DNA of 20,090 nt, from assembly GCA_030669445.1 (NCBI GenBank), contig DAOVDP010000003.1, positions 1-20,090 on the forward strand, in the 5' to 3' direction. Below the pieces are notes generated by a model. The model made no database searches and was not told the DNA's origin. It was given only the letters and a program-made list of their open reading frames with translations. The stretch's first letter is position 1; the number at the start of each line of letters is the position of its first letter. Below, piece by piece: positions 1-7,097 of this stretch. The stretch comes from Candidatus Latescibacterota bacterium. GTDB lineage: Bacteria > Latescibacterota > MVCY01. Made by a program: the position numbers and the translations under genes.

Positions 1-371
1 CGTACCTTCAACCAATGGGCCACTCGCTGCTTCTGGAGTTGAGTTCTCAATGTTCCTATCTCCTCGAGCACCGCGTTGATCTTCTTCTGATGCGGCTTCG
101 TGACCGCCATCAGCATGCGAAGGTCCAGCCGCTTTTTCTGCAGATCCGCTCGGAGGTCAATCGTATTTTTCTGATGGTCTATTCGCAGAGTGCTGATCTT
201 TTCCATCTGCTCCGTGGTCAGCGGAGGAGTGATGCCCATCCACCCTCTTCCCTGTTCGGGGCCAGCGGCGCGGGACATCTTCTCCCTGCCTCTCATCGGC
301 TGCGAACTCGCTGTCGCAACGATTCCAATGACCAACAGAGGCACTAATACCAATCCGATTTTCGTACGCAT
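1..371 (-). CDS. Spy/CpxP-like periplasmic protein (LTXXQ family), partial
   Basis: The reading frame opens with ATG at 369-371 and stays open to the left edge, so only the N-terminal ~123 residues are present. AGGAGG lies 8-13 bases upstream of the ATG. The product starts MRTKIGLVLVPLLVIGIVAT, a signal peptide, followed by a Met/Arg-rich linker and the motif PPLTTEQMEKI. After this comes a charged, helix-forming stretch rich in Lys, Arg, Gln and Leu (for example RADLQKKRLDLRML). This layout matches small all-helical periplasmic proteins of the Spy/CpxP/heavy-metal-resistance group, which act as chaperones or metal/stress sensors in the envelope. It is the last visible gene of a minus-strand run headed by an ECF sigma factor, which supports an envelope-stress role. 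Family assignment rests on motif and layout only; the C-terminus is missing. Confidence 0.72.
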   Translation of the reverse strand, partial: MRTKIGLVLVPLLVIGIVATASSQPMRGREKMSRAAGPEQGRGWMGITPPLTTEQMEKISTLRIDHQKNTIDLRADLQKKRLDLRMLMAVTKPHQKKINAVLEEIGTLRTQLQKQRVAHWLKV

Positions 372-426
372 GGTGTAATCCTCCTTCGTAGGGTTCAAAC
401 CTGAGTTTCTATTAAGACCTTGAGAA

Positions 427-457
427 TAGGGGACAGAACCAAGTGCCCTGTCCCCTA
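427..457. repeat. GGGGACAG palindrome (REP-like)
   Basis: TAGGGGACAG (427-436) and CTGTCCCCTA (448-457) form a perfect 10-bp inverted repeat around an 11-nt loop, preceded by TGAGAA. It lies between the two minus-strand genes, 24 bases past the end of the broken repeat protein. There is no T-run on either strand, so it is not a standard intrinsic terminator. From memory, palindromes with this AGGGGACAG core recur near REP-associated tyrosine transposases in many genomes; that link is not shown by this window. Confidence 0.6.
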
Positions 458-481
458 CGTGATACAGCCGCTGGAGAAAGT

Positions 482-1064
482 CTACTTGAACCGGCTCTTG
501 ATTTCTCCCCAGCTTGCGGACTGGATTGCGGTTGTGCCCGAGACTTTGAGCGATGGTGCAGTCTGTTCAGTTTCTGCGTTTTCCACCGTAGGGTACTGAT
601 TCCAGGTCTCCGGCAGCTCGATACCATAACCTCGAAGCTTTTCACCGACGGCCGCATGGATCTCTGCTCGAGAGGCTTCGGCCTCTTTCATGTTCATTAC
701 CATCTCCCTCCCGAATCGAAATCCGCTGCGCATCGGTTAGATCGGCACACAGGAGTCGAAAACCACCTCGACGGCGCCCCTGGTGCTGGTCCCAGTCCTC
801 CGGCAACTCGACGCCGAACCCGTGAAGCATCGTACCCACTGTCTCGTGGATCTTCGCTCGAGAGGCTCCGGCCTCTTTCATGTCCGTCACCATCTGATGG
901 ATCTCATTCCGCTGATCCTCGGTCAGATCGGCGAATGGGCCATCGCCGCGCCTGGGACGCGGACCGCCGCTGCGGAAGCCACGACCTCCGGCGTATGTCA
1001 GCGCTGTTCCAATCATAACCACAGCCAACACTAATATCAGTACGAGGGTTAGTCGCTTTTTCAT
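482..1064 (-). pseudogene. Two-repeat secreted LTxxQR protein broken by a 4-bp duplication
   Basis: The reading frame starts at ATG 1062-1064 behind a very strong ribosome binding site and encodes a signal peptide (MKKRLTLVLILVLAVVMIGT) and a Gly/Arg-rich linker. A ~62-residue domain follows: DLTEDQRNEIHQMV, then MKEAGASRAKIHETVG, then GFGVELPEDW. A second copy begins DLTDAQRISIRE but then loses frame and stops at 642. The rest of that copy (MVMNMKEAEASRAEIH, GYGIELPETW) continues in another frame to a TAG at 482-484. The switch coincides with a tandem TCCCTCCC at 705-712 (GGGA twice on the coding strand); removing one unit restores a single product of ~190 residues. At DNA level the two copies share 28 bases with one mismatch (666-693 and 856-883), offset 190, that is 62 codons plus 4. 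It is probably a third envelope-stress protein of the operon. A sequencing error or phase variation cannot be excluded. Confidence 0.75.
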
Positions 1065-1066
1065 CG

Positions 1067-1081
1067 CTGATCACCTCCTTT
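1067..1081 (-). promoter_or_regulatory. Extended Shine-Dalgarno sequence
   Basis: On the minus strand AAAGGAGGTGATC (1069-1081) precedes the ATG at 1064 by 4 bases. It is complementary over 13 bases to the typical bacterial 16S rRNA 3' end, far longer than a usual 4-6 base match. This fixes the start of the broken repeat-protein gene and implies that it was, or is, strongly translated. Confidence 0.7.
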
Positions 1082-1103
1082 CCCTTTCGGATAAACAGGG
1101 CTC

Positions 1104-1157
1104 GGAATGACGGCGCGATTTGCGCCGTCATCCCTCCTTCGAGAGTTCGCAAGGAGG
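1104..1157. repeat. Two adjacent intergenic hairpins
   Basis: The first hairpin pairs ATGACGGCGC (1107-1116) with GCGCCGTCAT (1122-1131) around a 5-nt loop. The second pairs CCTCCTTCGA (1133-1142) with TCG-C-AAGGAGG (1147-1157), with one bulged base. They sit between two co-directional minus-strand genes, downstream of the CnrX-like gene. Neither is followed by a U-run, so they may act as an mRNA processing or stability element, or a weak terminator. Confidence 0.5.
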
Positions 1158-1225
1158 AAGCGAATCCCCCTGTCCGAAGCCCTTTTACGAAAAAACCATT
1201 CCGCTCGCTTCAACACGTTTAGAGT

Positions 1226-1756
1226 TTAATCCCTCTTTATCTTTTCATGCGGACCGAACGGCCCCCCTGGACCGGACGGACCTCGCCTCATCTTGTGTTC
1301 CAATCCGGGTCCCATTTTATCCCATCGCCCTCGCCTCTCCACCATCCGGAACAACTTCTCCCGTTGCTCAGGAGTTAGCACCTGTCTCATCTGGAGAATA
1401 TTCTGGATCACCTTTCGCTCCAAGGCCACCTGGGATGACGCCATCTTCTGAAGGACCTCATCAATAGCCGTACTGTCGGGGTCCGGGGCCCTGAGAAGCT
1501 GCATCAAACGGGTTCTGGTTTTAAAAATATCTTGCCTGATCTTCCTGATCTCCTCTGAAATCTGTCCGCTCTGTGCGTCCAGTTCCTGCATCTGAGCGGG
1601 ACTCAGAGACAACATGTTGCGCATCGGTCCTAATATTGGCCTATGGAGATGCTGTACTTTACGCACCTTCCACCAATGCAATCCAATAGTCCCAATTGCA
1701 GCTACGTTTACCACCACGGAGAACACTAACGCCAAAATAAGCCATTTCTTTCTCAT
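1226..1756 (-). CDS. CnrX/Spy-like membrane-anchored periplasmic sensor (metal-resistance family)
   Basis: The 176-residue product has an N-terminal hydrophobic segment at residues ~5-29 without an obvious signal-peptidase site, so it is probably an inner-membrane anchor with the rest in the periplasm. The periplasmic part contains LSPAQMQELD (51-60), a long charged helical region, and LTPEQREKLF (127-136), the paired LTxxQ-type motifs of the Spy/CpxP/Metal_resist group. The tail (150-176) is rich in Gly, Pro, Arg and His and could bind metal. The gene lies 22 bases downstream of the anti-sigma gene, in the same direction. In the CnrYXH system of Cupriavidus, an anchored protein of this family (CnrX) senses metal and controls an ECF sigma factor through its anti-sigma factor. 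By analogy this may be the sensor; the signal is unknown. The start is ATG at 1756, with a GA-rich Shine-Dalgarno region. Confidence 0.78.
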   Translation of the reverse strand: MRKKWLILALVFSVVVNVAAIGTIGLHWWKVRKVQHLHRPILGPMRNMLSLSPAQMQELDAQSGQISEEIRKIRQDIFKTRTRLMQLLRAPDPDSTAIDEVLQKMASSQVALERKVIQNILQMRQVLTPEQREKLFRMVERRGRWDKMGPGLEHKMRRGPSGPGGPFGPHEKIKRD

Positions 1757-1778
1757 GAGATCATCCCCCCCATTATCA

Positions 1779-2237
1779 TTAATCGAAAACTAACTCCGTA
1801 TAGGCTAATCCTATAGATTGAGCAGGGAAATCATCCAAGGCATCTAAGTAAAGGGAGGCCGTTGCCTGTTCCCACAGGTTAGGTTTATCCTCCCAGTGTA
1901 CCTCGTAGAGGGCTCCCCCGATCCAAAGTCCCACAACCAATGCAGCTATCGCGGTGGCGGGCACAAGCAGTCGGTCTAAAATCCCTCGAACCCTATCTAA
2001 GGAGAAACTCCGTTCCTCGGCCTGCGTGATCCGTGCGTTCAACCGGGTCCAGAAGTAAGGGGAAGGATCCACCTCGCGCATCTCCTCTAATCGTTCCCAC
2101 AGGGAGGACAGGAATGCGACTTCCTGTTGACAGTTCTGGCACCCCGATAGGTGCTCAGCGATTCGTGAAGCCTTTTTCTCCGAAAGCTCCCCATCCAAAA
2201 AGGCGGAGAGTTTTCGCTTTACCTTTTGACATCTCAT
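1779..2237 (-). CDS. Zinc-finger transmembrane anti-sigma factor
   Basis: The 152-residue product has the zinc-binding anti-sigma signature HLSGCQNC (His29, Cys33, Cys36), with Cys3 as a plausible fourth ligand, preceded by the helix KRKLSAFLDGELSE. One membrane segment lies at about residues 90-110, leaving a ~40-residue periplasmic tail. This is the usual layout of ECF anti-sigma factors: the cytoplasmic zinc-finger domain holds the sigma factor and the tail receives a periplasmic signal. It follows the sigma gene by 60 bases, and the CnrX-like gene follows it by 22 bases. The start is the ATG at 2237, with AGGAGG upstream. It has its own copy of the two-block element found upstream of the sigma gene, so it may be transcribed separately. 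The absence of a larger periplasmic domain fits a separate sensor protein. Confidence 0.85.
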   Translation of the reverse strand: MRCQKVKRKLSAFLDGELSEKKASRIAEHLSGCQNCQQEVAFLSSLWERLEEMREVDPSPYFWTRLNARITQAEERSFSLDRVRGILDRLLVPATAIAALVVGLWIGGALYEVHWEDKPNLWEQATASLYLDALDDFPAQSIGLAYTELVFD

Positions 2238-2263
2238 GGCATTCTGCCTCCTTCTATACTTTG

Positions 2264-2290
2264 AAACACCGGGTTCCCGGAAAACTTGCG
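2264..2290 (-). promoter_or_regulatory. Putative ECF promoter element, copy A (anti-sigma gene)
   Basis: On the minus strand CGCAAGTTTTCC (2290-2279), seven bases, then CGGTGTTT (2271-2264). The end of the element is 26 bases before the anti-sigma ATG. The same two blocks with the same 7-base gap occur upstream of the sigma gene, and both copies are followed by an AT-rich stretch ending in TATAG. Shared position and spacing point to a promoter or operator, most simply one read by the ECF sigma factor itself. Confidence 0.5.
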
Positions 2291-2297
2291 TTTTTTT

Positions 2298-2873
2298 TCA
2301 AAGGTCTTCTGAATATGCGCTGAGTTTCTTTCGCAGCGTTTGTTTGGCGCGGTGCAGCTTGGACTCCACAGCGGACACAGAGATATCCATCACCTCGGCG
2401 ATTTGCTTATAGGACAATCCCTCGTATCGACTGAGGATTACCGTGGTCTTTTGGGCAGCGGGAAGAGTATCCAGCGCACGACGGACGATGGCCTCGCGCT
2501 CTGCTCGCTCTAAAGATTGATCCGGCTGGTCTGCCGGATCGGCGGGGACCTCCTGGTCAATTCCCGCTTCTCCATTCCTTCCCAATTGATTCAAGGAAAA
2601 CCACCGCAATCGCTTCTTCTTCCTCAGCCGATTCAGAGCCAAATGCGTGACTATGGTATACAGATAGGTGAACAACTCGGCTTTAGGCTTATATGATCTC
2701 GCCGAAAGATAAAGCCTCAAGAAAGTCTCCTGGGCCACGTCCTCAGCGTCTTCCTGATTTCCAAGAAAACGGTAACCCACGTTGATCACCCGTCGCTGGT
2801 ATCTTTCCACAATGGCCTTGAAGGCGGATTGGTCCCCGGCCTTCACGCGCACCATAAGCTCTTTATCTGTCAT
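2298..2873 (-). CDS. ECF-family RNA polymerase sigma factor (RpoE-like)
   Basis: The product has the two-domain ECF architecture. The sigma-2 region spans residues ~15-85, with LGNQEDAEDVAQETFLRLY and a basic patch at 82-90. A linker follows, then the sigma-4 region (~125-185) with LPAAQKTTVILSRYEGLSY and a helix-turn-helix around QIAEVMDISVSAVESKLHRA. It directs RNA polymerase to a small stress regulon and is expected to be held inactive by the anti-sigma factor encoded just downstream. I chose the ATG at 2873 (191 aa), with AGGTGG five bases upstream. A GTG nine bases further upstream (2882) is in frame but overlaps that Shine-Dalgarno sequence. A likely autoregulatory element lies at 2909-2935. 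Confidence 0.92.
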   Translation of the reverse strand: MTDKELMVRVKAGDQSAFKAIVERYQRRVINVGYRFLGNQEDAEDVAQETFLRLYLSARSYKPKAELFTYLYTIVTHLALNRLRKKKRLRWFSLNQLGRNGEAGIDQEVPADPADQPDQSLERAEREAIVRRALDTLPAAQKTTVILSRYEGLSYKQIAEVMDISVSAVESKLHRAKQTLRKKLSAYSEDL

Positions 2874-2908
2874 AGACTCCACCTGGATTTTGGGATACTA
2901 TATTTATT

Positions 2909-2935
2909 AAACACCGAAATGTGGGAAAACTTGCG
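2909..2935 (-). promoter_or_regulatory. Putative ECF promoter element, copy B (sigma gene)
   Basis: On the minus strand CGCAAGTTTTCC (2935-2924), seven bases, then CGGTGTTT (2916-2909), ending 35 bases before the sigma ATG. It is identical in both blocks and in spacing to the copy upstream of the anti-sigma gene, while the seven bases between the blocks differ. This pattern suits an autoregulated ECF promoter. Confidence 0.52.
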
Positions 2936-3172
2936 GTCTGATTGTACGGGGCTAAAGTTCAATAAATCTTTGATCTTCGGAGATTCTACCACAGTAAGGC
3001 TGACTGGACTTAGTACGAGGCATTCAGCAGGCTTCTCAAAAGTCATGCCTGCTCCTCCACTCCGAACAATGTAATCGACTTGAGAAAGCATGTCAAGTCG
3101 GAAAATACCCTCAGGATACATCCTCGAACTGATGTCAACGAACTATCAGAGCTGAAAAACCCGTAAAAATAT

Positions 3173-3201
3173 TTGACTTTTCTCAGGACCCCTTGTATAT
3201 T
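3173..3201 (+). promoter_or_regulatory. Sigma-70 type promoter for hisG-hisD
   Basis: TTGACT (3173-3178) and TATATT (3196-3201) are separated by exactly 17 bases. Transcription would start near 3208, giving a leader of about 60 nt before hisG. I see no His-rich leader peptide or attenuator in it. Confidence 0.7.
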
Positions 3202-3268
3202 ACAACCAAATGAGTTAAATGTGGTCAAGAGTGAACTTTGATTAGAAGAGAATCGAGGGTAAACAGCT

Positions 3269-4153
3269 ATGGCAAACACAGGAAAGAAGTTAAAAATTGG
3301 TTTTCCTAAGGGAAGCTTGCAGGAAGCGACTTTCAGGCTGTTCAGCAAGGCTGGTTATCGCATATCGGTCAGCTCCAGGGCTTATGTACCCCACATCGAC
3401 GATCCAGAACTGGAGGGGCTTTTGATCCGAGCCCAGGAGATGGCCCACTATGTGGAGAAAGGAGTGCTGGATGTGGGCCTCACCGGAAAAGATTGGATAA
3501 TGGAATCCCAAGCTGAGGTAGTAGAAGTTACGGAACTGGCTTACGCTAAAGAGGGTTTCCGTCCGGTCAGATGGGTGGTGGCAGTACCTGAGAACTCTCC
3601 CATCCGGTCGGTTGAGGATTTGCAGGGCAAAAGGATTGCCACTGAACTGGTGGGAGTAACCAAACGGTTCTTAAAGCAGAGAGATATCCAGGCGGAAGTG
3701 GAGTTCTCCTGGGGTGCCACCGAAGCTAAAACTCCTCTTTTGGTAGATGCCATCGTGGAACTGACCGAGACCGGGACCTCACTGAGGGCCAATAATTTAC
3801 GAATCATAGAGACAGTGCTGGAATCTACTACCTGGTTGATCGCTAACCCAGAAGCATGGAACAATTCTTGGAAAAAACAGAAGATAGAAAATCTGCTGCT
3901 CCTCCTCCAAGGGGCCTTGCAGGCTGAGGAGAAGGTGGGACTCAAAATGAATGTTTCCAAGGAAAACCTCCAGAGAGTGATCGAAAAACTGCCTTCTCTG
4001 CATACCCCTACCATCTCCAATCTGACAGACAGTGATTGGGTTGCTGTGGAGGTAGTAATAGACGAAAAAGTAGTCAGAGAGAGCGTTCCTGAGCTAAAGA
4101 GGGCTGGGGCCCAGGGGATCATCGAATATCCCCTGAACAAAGTTATTCACTGA
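3269..4153 (+). CDS. hisG: ATP phosphoribosyltransferase, long form
   Basis: Catalyses the first step of histidine synthesis, condensing ATP with phosphoribosyl pyrophosphate to give phosphoribosyl-ATP (EC 2.4.2.17), in the cytoplasm. The 294-residue length is that of the long form, which carries its own C-terminal ACT-like regulatory domain (about residues 215-290) and does not need HisZ. Recognisable features are [14 protein letters not shown] near the N-terminus, DVGLTGKDW and the phosphate/PRPP-binding loop [13 protein letters not shown] (from residue ~164). The C-terminal segment with [12 protein letters not shown] fits the regulatory domain, so feedback inhibition by histidine is expected. 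The start is ATG with GAGGG upstream, and a clear promoter lies at 3173-3201. hisD follows after 17 bases, so the two are co-transcribed. Confidence 0.96.
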   Translation: MANTGKKLKIGFPKGSLQEATFRLFSKAGYRISVSSRAYVPHIDDPELEGLLIRAQEMAHYVEKGVLDVGLTGKDWIMESQAEVVEVTELAYAKEGFRPVRWVVAVPENSPIRSVEDLQGKRIATELVGVTKRFLKQRDIQAEVEFSWGATEAKTPLLVDAIVELTETGTSLRANNLRIIETVLESTTWLIANPEAWNNSWKKQKIENLLLLLQGALQAEEKVGLKMNVSKENLQRVIEKLPSLHTPTISNLTDSDWVAVEVVIDEKVVRESVPELKRAGAQGIIEYPLNKVIH

Positions 4154-4170
4154 ACAAGAAGGTTATACAA

Positions 4171-5469
4171 GTGATTGACATTCTGGAATATAAAAATGGA
4201 ATCCGGGGTAAACTTGAAGGGCTTCTCTCGCGTCCTATCTCCTACTGGTCGTCCGACATAGAGATCGAGGTTAAGGCCATTGTGGACACGGTGAAAGACT
4301 TTGGGGATGAGGCGCTGGTGAAACTCACCAGGGAGTTCGATGGAGTGAAGCTTTCTGGGGAGAAACTACGAATCTCCCCTCAGGCAATAGAGCAGGCTTA
4401 TCAGGCAGTGGAGGATGAATTTCTCACAGCCATTCAGGAGGCAATAGAGAATGTAACCCGCTACCATCAGCGCCAGAAGCTCTCTTCCTGGAGCTTCGAT
4501 GACGGGGATGGGGTGGCTTTAGAAGAGCGTTTCGTTCCCATAGAGAAGGTGGGGTTATATGTGCCCGGGGGTAAGGCATTCTATCCCTCATCCATCGTGA
4601 TGAATGCTGTGCCGGCCAAGGTGGCGGGTGTAGACAGGATTATCGTTGCTATGCCTCCTAAAGCTGCGGACAATCCCTATATCCTGGCAACTTTAGGAGA
4701 GCTTAAATTGGAGGAGATTTATACCATTGGTGGGGCTCAGGCTATTGCCGCTATGGCATTCGGAACAGAGACGGTACCTAAGGTGGATAAAATAGTGGGG
4801 CCAGGTAATGTCTATGTCGGTTTAGCCAAAAGATATGTCTATGGAGTGGTAGACATAGATATGCTTGCTGGTCCTTCAGAGGTGGTGATTCTGGCAGACC
4901 AGACGGCTAATCCCAAGTTTATAGCCGCTGATATGCTGGCCCAGGCCGAACACGACCAGATGGCCCAGGCAATCTGTATAACCACCTCTGTGGAGTTAGC
5001 AAAAAGGGTAAAAGCAGAGATATCACAGCAGATAAAAGGATTAAAGCGGCGGAAGATAATCACCGAGGCATTGTCGGAGCTGGGGCTGATCGTGGTTGTA
5101 GAAAGCCTTGATGAAGGGATAAAACTGGTCAATAAGATTGCCCCCGAACATCTGGAGCTGATGACTGCCAATCCGCGCCAGGACCTTCAGAAAATCAGAA
5201 ATGCCGGGGCTATCTTCTTAGGCCAATATTCCCCCGCGCCGGTAGGCGACTATTTCGCCGGCACCAATCATGTGCTGCCCACCGGAGGCACAGCTCGTTT
5301 CAGCTCCCCTCTGGGTGTTTACGATTTTCTCAAACGCTCCAGCATAGTGGAATACTCAAAGCGCAGAATCCAGAAAAAGGGATACCTAATCCGAAGGCTG
5401 GCTCGTATCGAAGAGTTGGGAGCACATGAGAAAGCGATAGAGATGCGAGAACAAAAAGATAAAAATTAA
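4171..5469 (+). CDS. hisD: Histidinol dehydrogenase
   Basis: Oxidises L-histidinol to L-histidine in two NAD-dependent steps (EC 1.1.1.23), the last reactions of the pathway. The 432 residues are full length. With the GTG start at 4171 the numbering coincides with E. coli HisD: zinc ligands Gln258/His261 (259/262 in E. coli) in AQAEHDQ, the catalytic pair Glu326-His327 in APEHLEL, Asp360 in PVGDYFAG and His419 near the C-terminus. Other signatures are YVPGGKAFYPSSIVMNAVP and DMLAGPSEVV. All key residues are intact, so the enzyme should be active. AAGAAGG lies upstream of the GTG. The other his genes are not in the window. No strong terminator is visible after the stop. Confidence 0.97.
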   Translation: MIDILEYKNGIRGKLEGLLSRPISYWSSDIEIEVKAIVDTVKDFGDEALVKLTREFDGVKLSGEKLRISPQAIEQAYQAVEDEFLTAIQEAIENVTRYHQRQKLSSWSFDDGDGVALEERFVPIEKVGLYVPGGKAFYPSSIVMNAVPAKVAGVDRIIVAMPPKAADNPYILATLGELKLEEIYTIGGAQAIAAMAFGTETVPKVDKIVGPGNVYVGLAKRYVYGVVDIDMLAGPSEVVILADQTANPKFIAADMLAQAEHDQMAQAICITTSVELAKRVKAEISQQIKGLKRRKIITEALSELGLIVVVESLDEGIKLVNKIAPEHLELMTANPRQDLQKIRNAGAIFLGQYSPAPVGDYFAGTNHVLPTGGTARFSSPLGVYDFLKRSSIVEYSKRRIQKKGYLIRRLARIEELGAHEKAIEMREQKDKN

Positions 5470-5696
5470 AGAAAATTCAATCGATACAGTGATTGCTATG
5501 CCCAGCAGACTCTTCTCCGAAACTCCGATCAAATTGCAAGGGAGACCCCGTTGCGGAGTAGGGGAAAGAAAATTCGCCAAACGATAAAAAAGCCGTATCC
5601 TCCTCAACTTAACAAAGCAGTCAAACAAACTCGAAAAATGGCTGGGGAGGATTTTCTCTTGACTTTCAGCTTCTAATATGTGCTGTGTGAAGCATA

Positions 5697-6965
5697 TCAC
5701 TGTAGTTTTAACTCTATTCTCTCATCATCCATAAGAATAACAGATGCATCAAGAAGCTGCTGCCCTGATATGTCTTTATTTTTATATCTTCTTACAGTTG
5801 CCTGTGGTATTATAAATCTGTATTCAATAGGCTGAGAACTTGCATACTCATCTGCGAAACTTTTTGTATATCCGATAACCTCCAAATCATATCCAAAGAA
5901 CAGCTTGGGAGCAGTAATATATTTGTTGAGTGGACTGAGGACTTTTCTTACAACCTCATCAAAAAGTCTCTTACCTATGTCGTATTTATTTAATCTCAAA
6001 GAATTATACACTGTTGTAGTAACGAATTTAAAGTGCAAATATCTTCTTCCCTTAAACTTAATCAGGTTTATCGACTGCGTTTCTAAATATGAATCAGCTA
6101 GCAAGCTCTCTAATCGAATTAGATCTATAAAGGCTGATATTTTTGCCTTCAATGCTATGCCTCGCCTTGAAGAAGCAAACGTTGGACTTAAGTAGTCTGT
6201 CGGGCAGATTAAAGTAACTGTAACTGTCTCGGTTTTTAGATGTTCATCAATTAAAAGTTCCTCGCCAGTTCTTGAATAGTATCCCTCTTTTGTAATTTTG
6301 TATTCAAATTCAGTTTTGTAAAACCCAAAAAATGAATCAGGGGTAGCCTGAACGAATTCAACTAACCTGCCGTCTGATTTTGTAACAAAACTGCCATCTT
6401 TAACCAAATTGCCTTGATTTTTGAGTGTGTATTCTACCGTTACTCCTTTCAGAGGATTGCCGTTTACATCCACTACAAGCAATTCATATTGGTGTTTCAC
6501 AGTAGATTTTATCAGGGTCACTTTTCCAATTTTAGGGTTTTTGTCAAATGAATATTTTGACCCAAAAGTTGATGATATTGAACCACTTGCAGGATGATAG
6601 CCCTCTTTTGTAATTTTGTAATCAAACTCAGTTTTATAAGCTATATCCGAAGTGAACATAACATCTAAATAAGCTGTGTCAACCCAAAAGTCAATAAATC
6701 CAACTATTTTTCCACTTGGTCCTGTAACAACACTACTTTCTTTAGCTAACTTACCTAGATGCGTCAGCTTGCATTCTACCTTTGCTCCTTCTAAAGGCTT
6801 GCCATCTACATCTACTACAAGCAATTCGTATTGGTGTTTCACAGTCTGTCGTGTAGGTGGTGTCAGATCGTATTGATGATTCACAGTCGAGTCGGATTGA
6901 TAAGTATAAGGAGCACAGGATACTAATACAAGACTGATAATAAGAAGAATGAATCTTTTTGCCAT
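5697..6965 (-). CDS. Repeat-containing lipoprotein of unknown function
   Basis: I chose the ATG at 6965 (422 aa) because AGGAGG lies eight bases upstream and a clean lipoprotein signal follows: MAKRFILLIISLVLVSC, lipobox LVSC with Cys17. The mature protein is therefore probably lipid-anchored. Two tandem domains (~41-154 and 155-252) each begin TVKHQYELLVVDV, continue GxPLxG and contain YKTEF(D/E)YKITKEGYY/H, resembling carboxypeptidase-regulatory-like or Ig-like beta-sandwiches. A third, degenerate start TVNHQYDL lies at residues 27-34. The repeats are also close at DNA level (6465-6503 and 6807-6845). Residues ~260-422 form a separate mixed alpha/beta domain I do not recognise. The gene is visibly richer in A+T than the his and por genes, which suggests transfer. 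It lies 132 bases downstream of the Ntn-hydrolase gene, on the same strand. Confidence 0.75.
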   Translation of the reverse strand: MAKRFILLIISLVLVSCAPYTYQSDSTVNHQYDLTPPTRQTVKHQYELLVVDVDGKPLEGAKVECKLTHLGKLAKESSVVTGPSGKIVGFIDFWVDTAYLDVMFTSDIAYKTEFDYKITKEGYHPASGSISSTFGSKYSFDKNPKIGKVTLIKSTVKHQYELLVVDVNGNPLKGVTVEYTLKNQGNLVKDGSFVTKSDGRLVEFVQATPDSFFGFYKTEFEYKITKEGYYSRTGEELLIDEHLKTETVTVTLICPTDYLSPTFASSRRGIALKAKISAFIDLIRLESLLADSYLETQSINLIKFKGRRYLHFKFVTTTVYNSLRLNKYDIGKRLFDEVVRKVLSPLNKYITAPKLFFGYDLEVIGYTKSFADEYASSQPIEYRFIIPQATVRRYKNKDISGQQLLDASVILMDDERIELKLQ

Positions 6966-7019
6966 TTTGAAACCTCCTAAATTTGTTAAGACATTCCGCA
7001 CAACGTTCCAAGAATTTGT

Positions 7020-7066
7020 GAAATCCTGCGAAGCAGGATTTCAGCAAAAGCGCATCAGCGCTGAAA
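7020..7066. repeat. Nested inverted-repeat element between two accessory genes
   Basis: GAAATCCTGC (7020-7029) and GCAGGATTTC (7033-7042) form a perfect 10-bp stem with a GAA loop. Overlapping it, TTTCAGC (7039-7045) can pair with GCTGAAA (7060-7066), and GCGC/GCGC (7050-7053, 7058-7061) pair inside that. The two large stems share bases, so they are partly exclusive. No T-run follows. It lies downstream of the Ntn-hydrolase gene and upstream of the lipoprotein gene, and may be a dispersed repeat or an mRNA element. Confidence 0.6.
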
Positions 7067-7097
7067 CCATAAGTTCTGTGTTATCGGCCTCGTCACA

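Larger units (their letters stand above)
2874..3268. other. Divergent intergenic region between the sigma gene and hisG
   Basis: No convincing gene is present. The region holds copy B of the sigma/anti-sigma element (2909-2935), an inverted repeat AGCAGGC/GCCTGCT (3026-3032, 3047-3053), an 8-bp perfect stem CGACTTGA/TCAAGTCG (3076-3083, 3093-3100) and the hisG promoter (3173-3201). The two stems are not followed by T-runs. Confidence 0.6.

Noticed and set aside
15..347. 110-codon plus-strand ORF at the left edge
   Set aside because: The opposite strand carries a signal peptide, LTTEQ motif and AGGAGG site, and is open to the edge; this frame is its shadow.
5597..5652. Terminator between hisD and the lipoprotein gene (ATCCTCC/GGAGGAT with TTTT)
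   Set aside because: The arms are only 7 bp and 42 bases apart; too weak to call as a terminator.
6970..7097. Integron attC site between the Ntn-hydrolase and lipoprotein genes (AAC and GTT motifs flank nested inverted repeats)
   Set aside because: The outer boxes fit RYYYAAC/GTTRRRY poorly and the inner arms do not pair as L boxes. No similar site follows the lipoprotein gene and no integrase is present.
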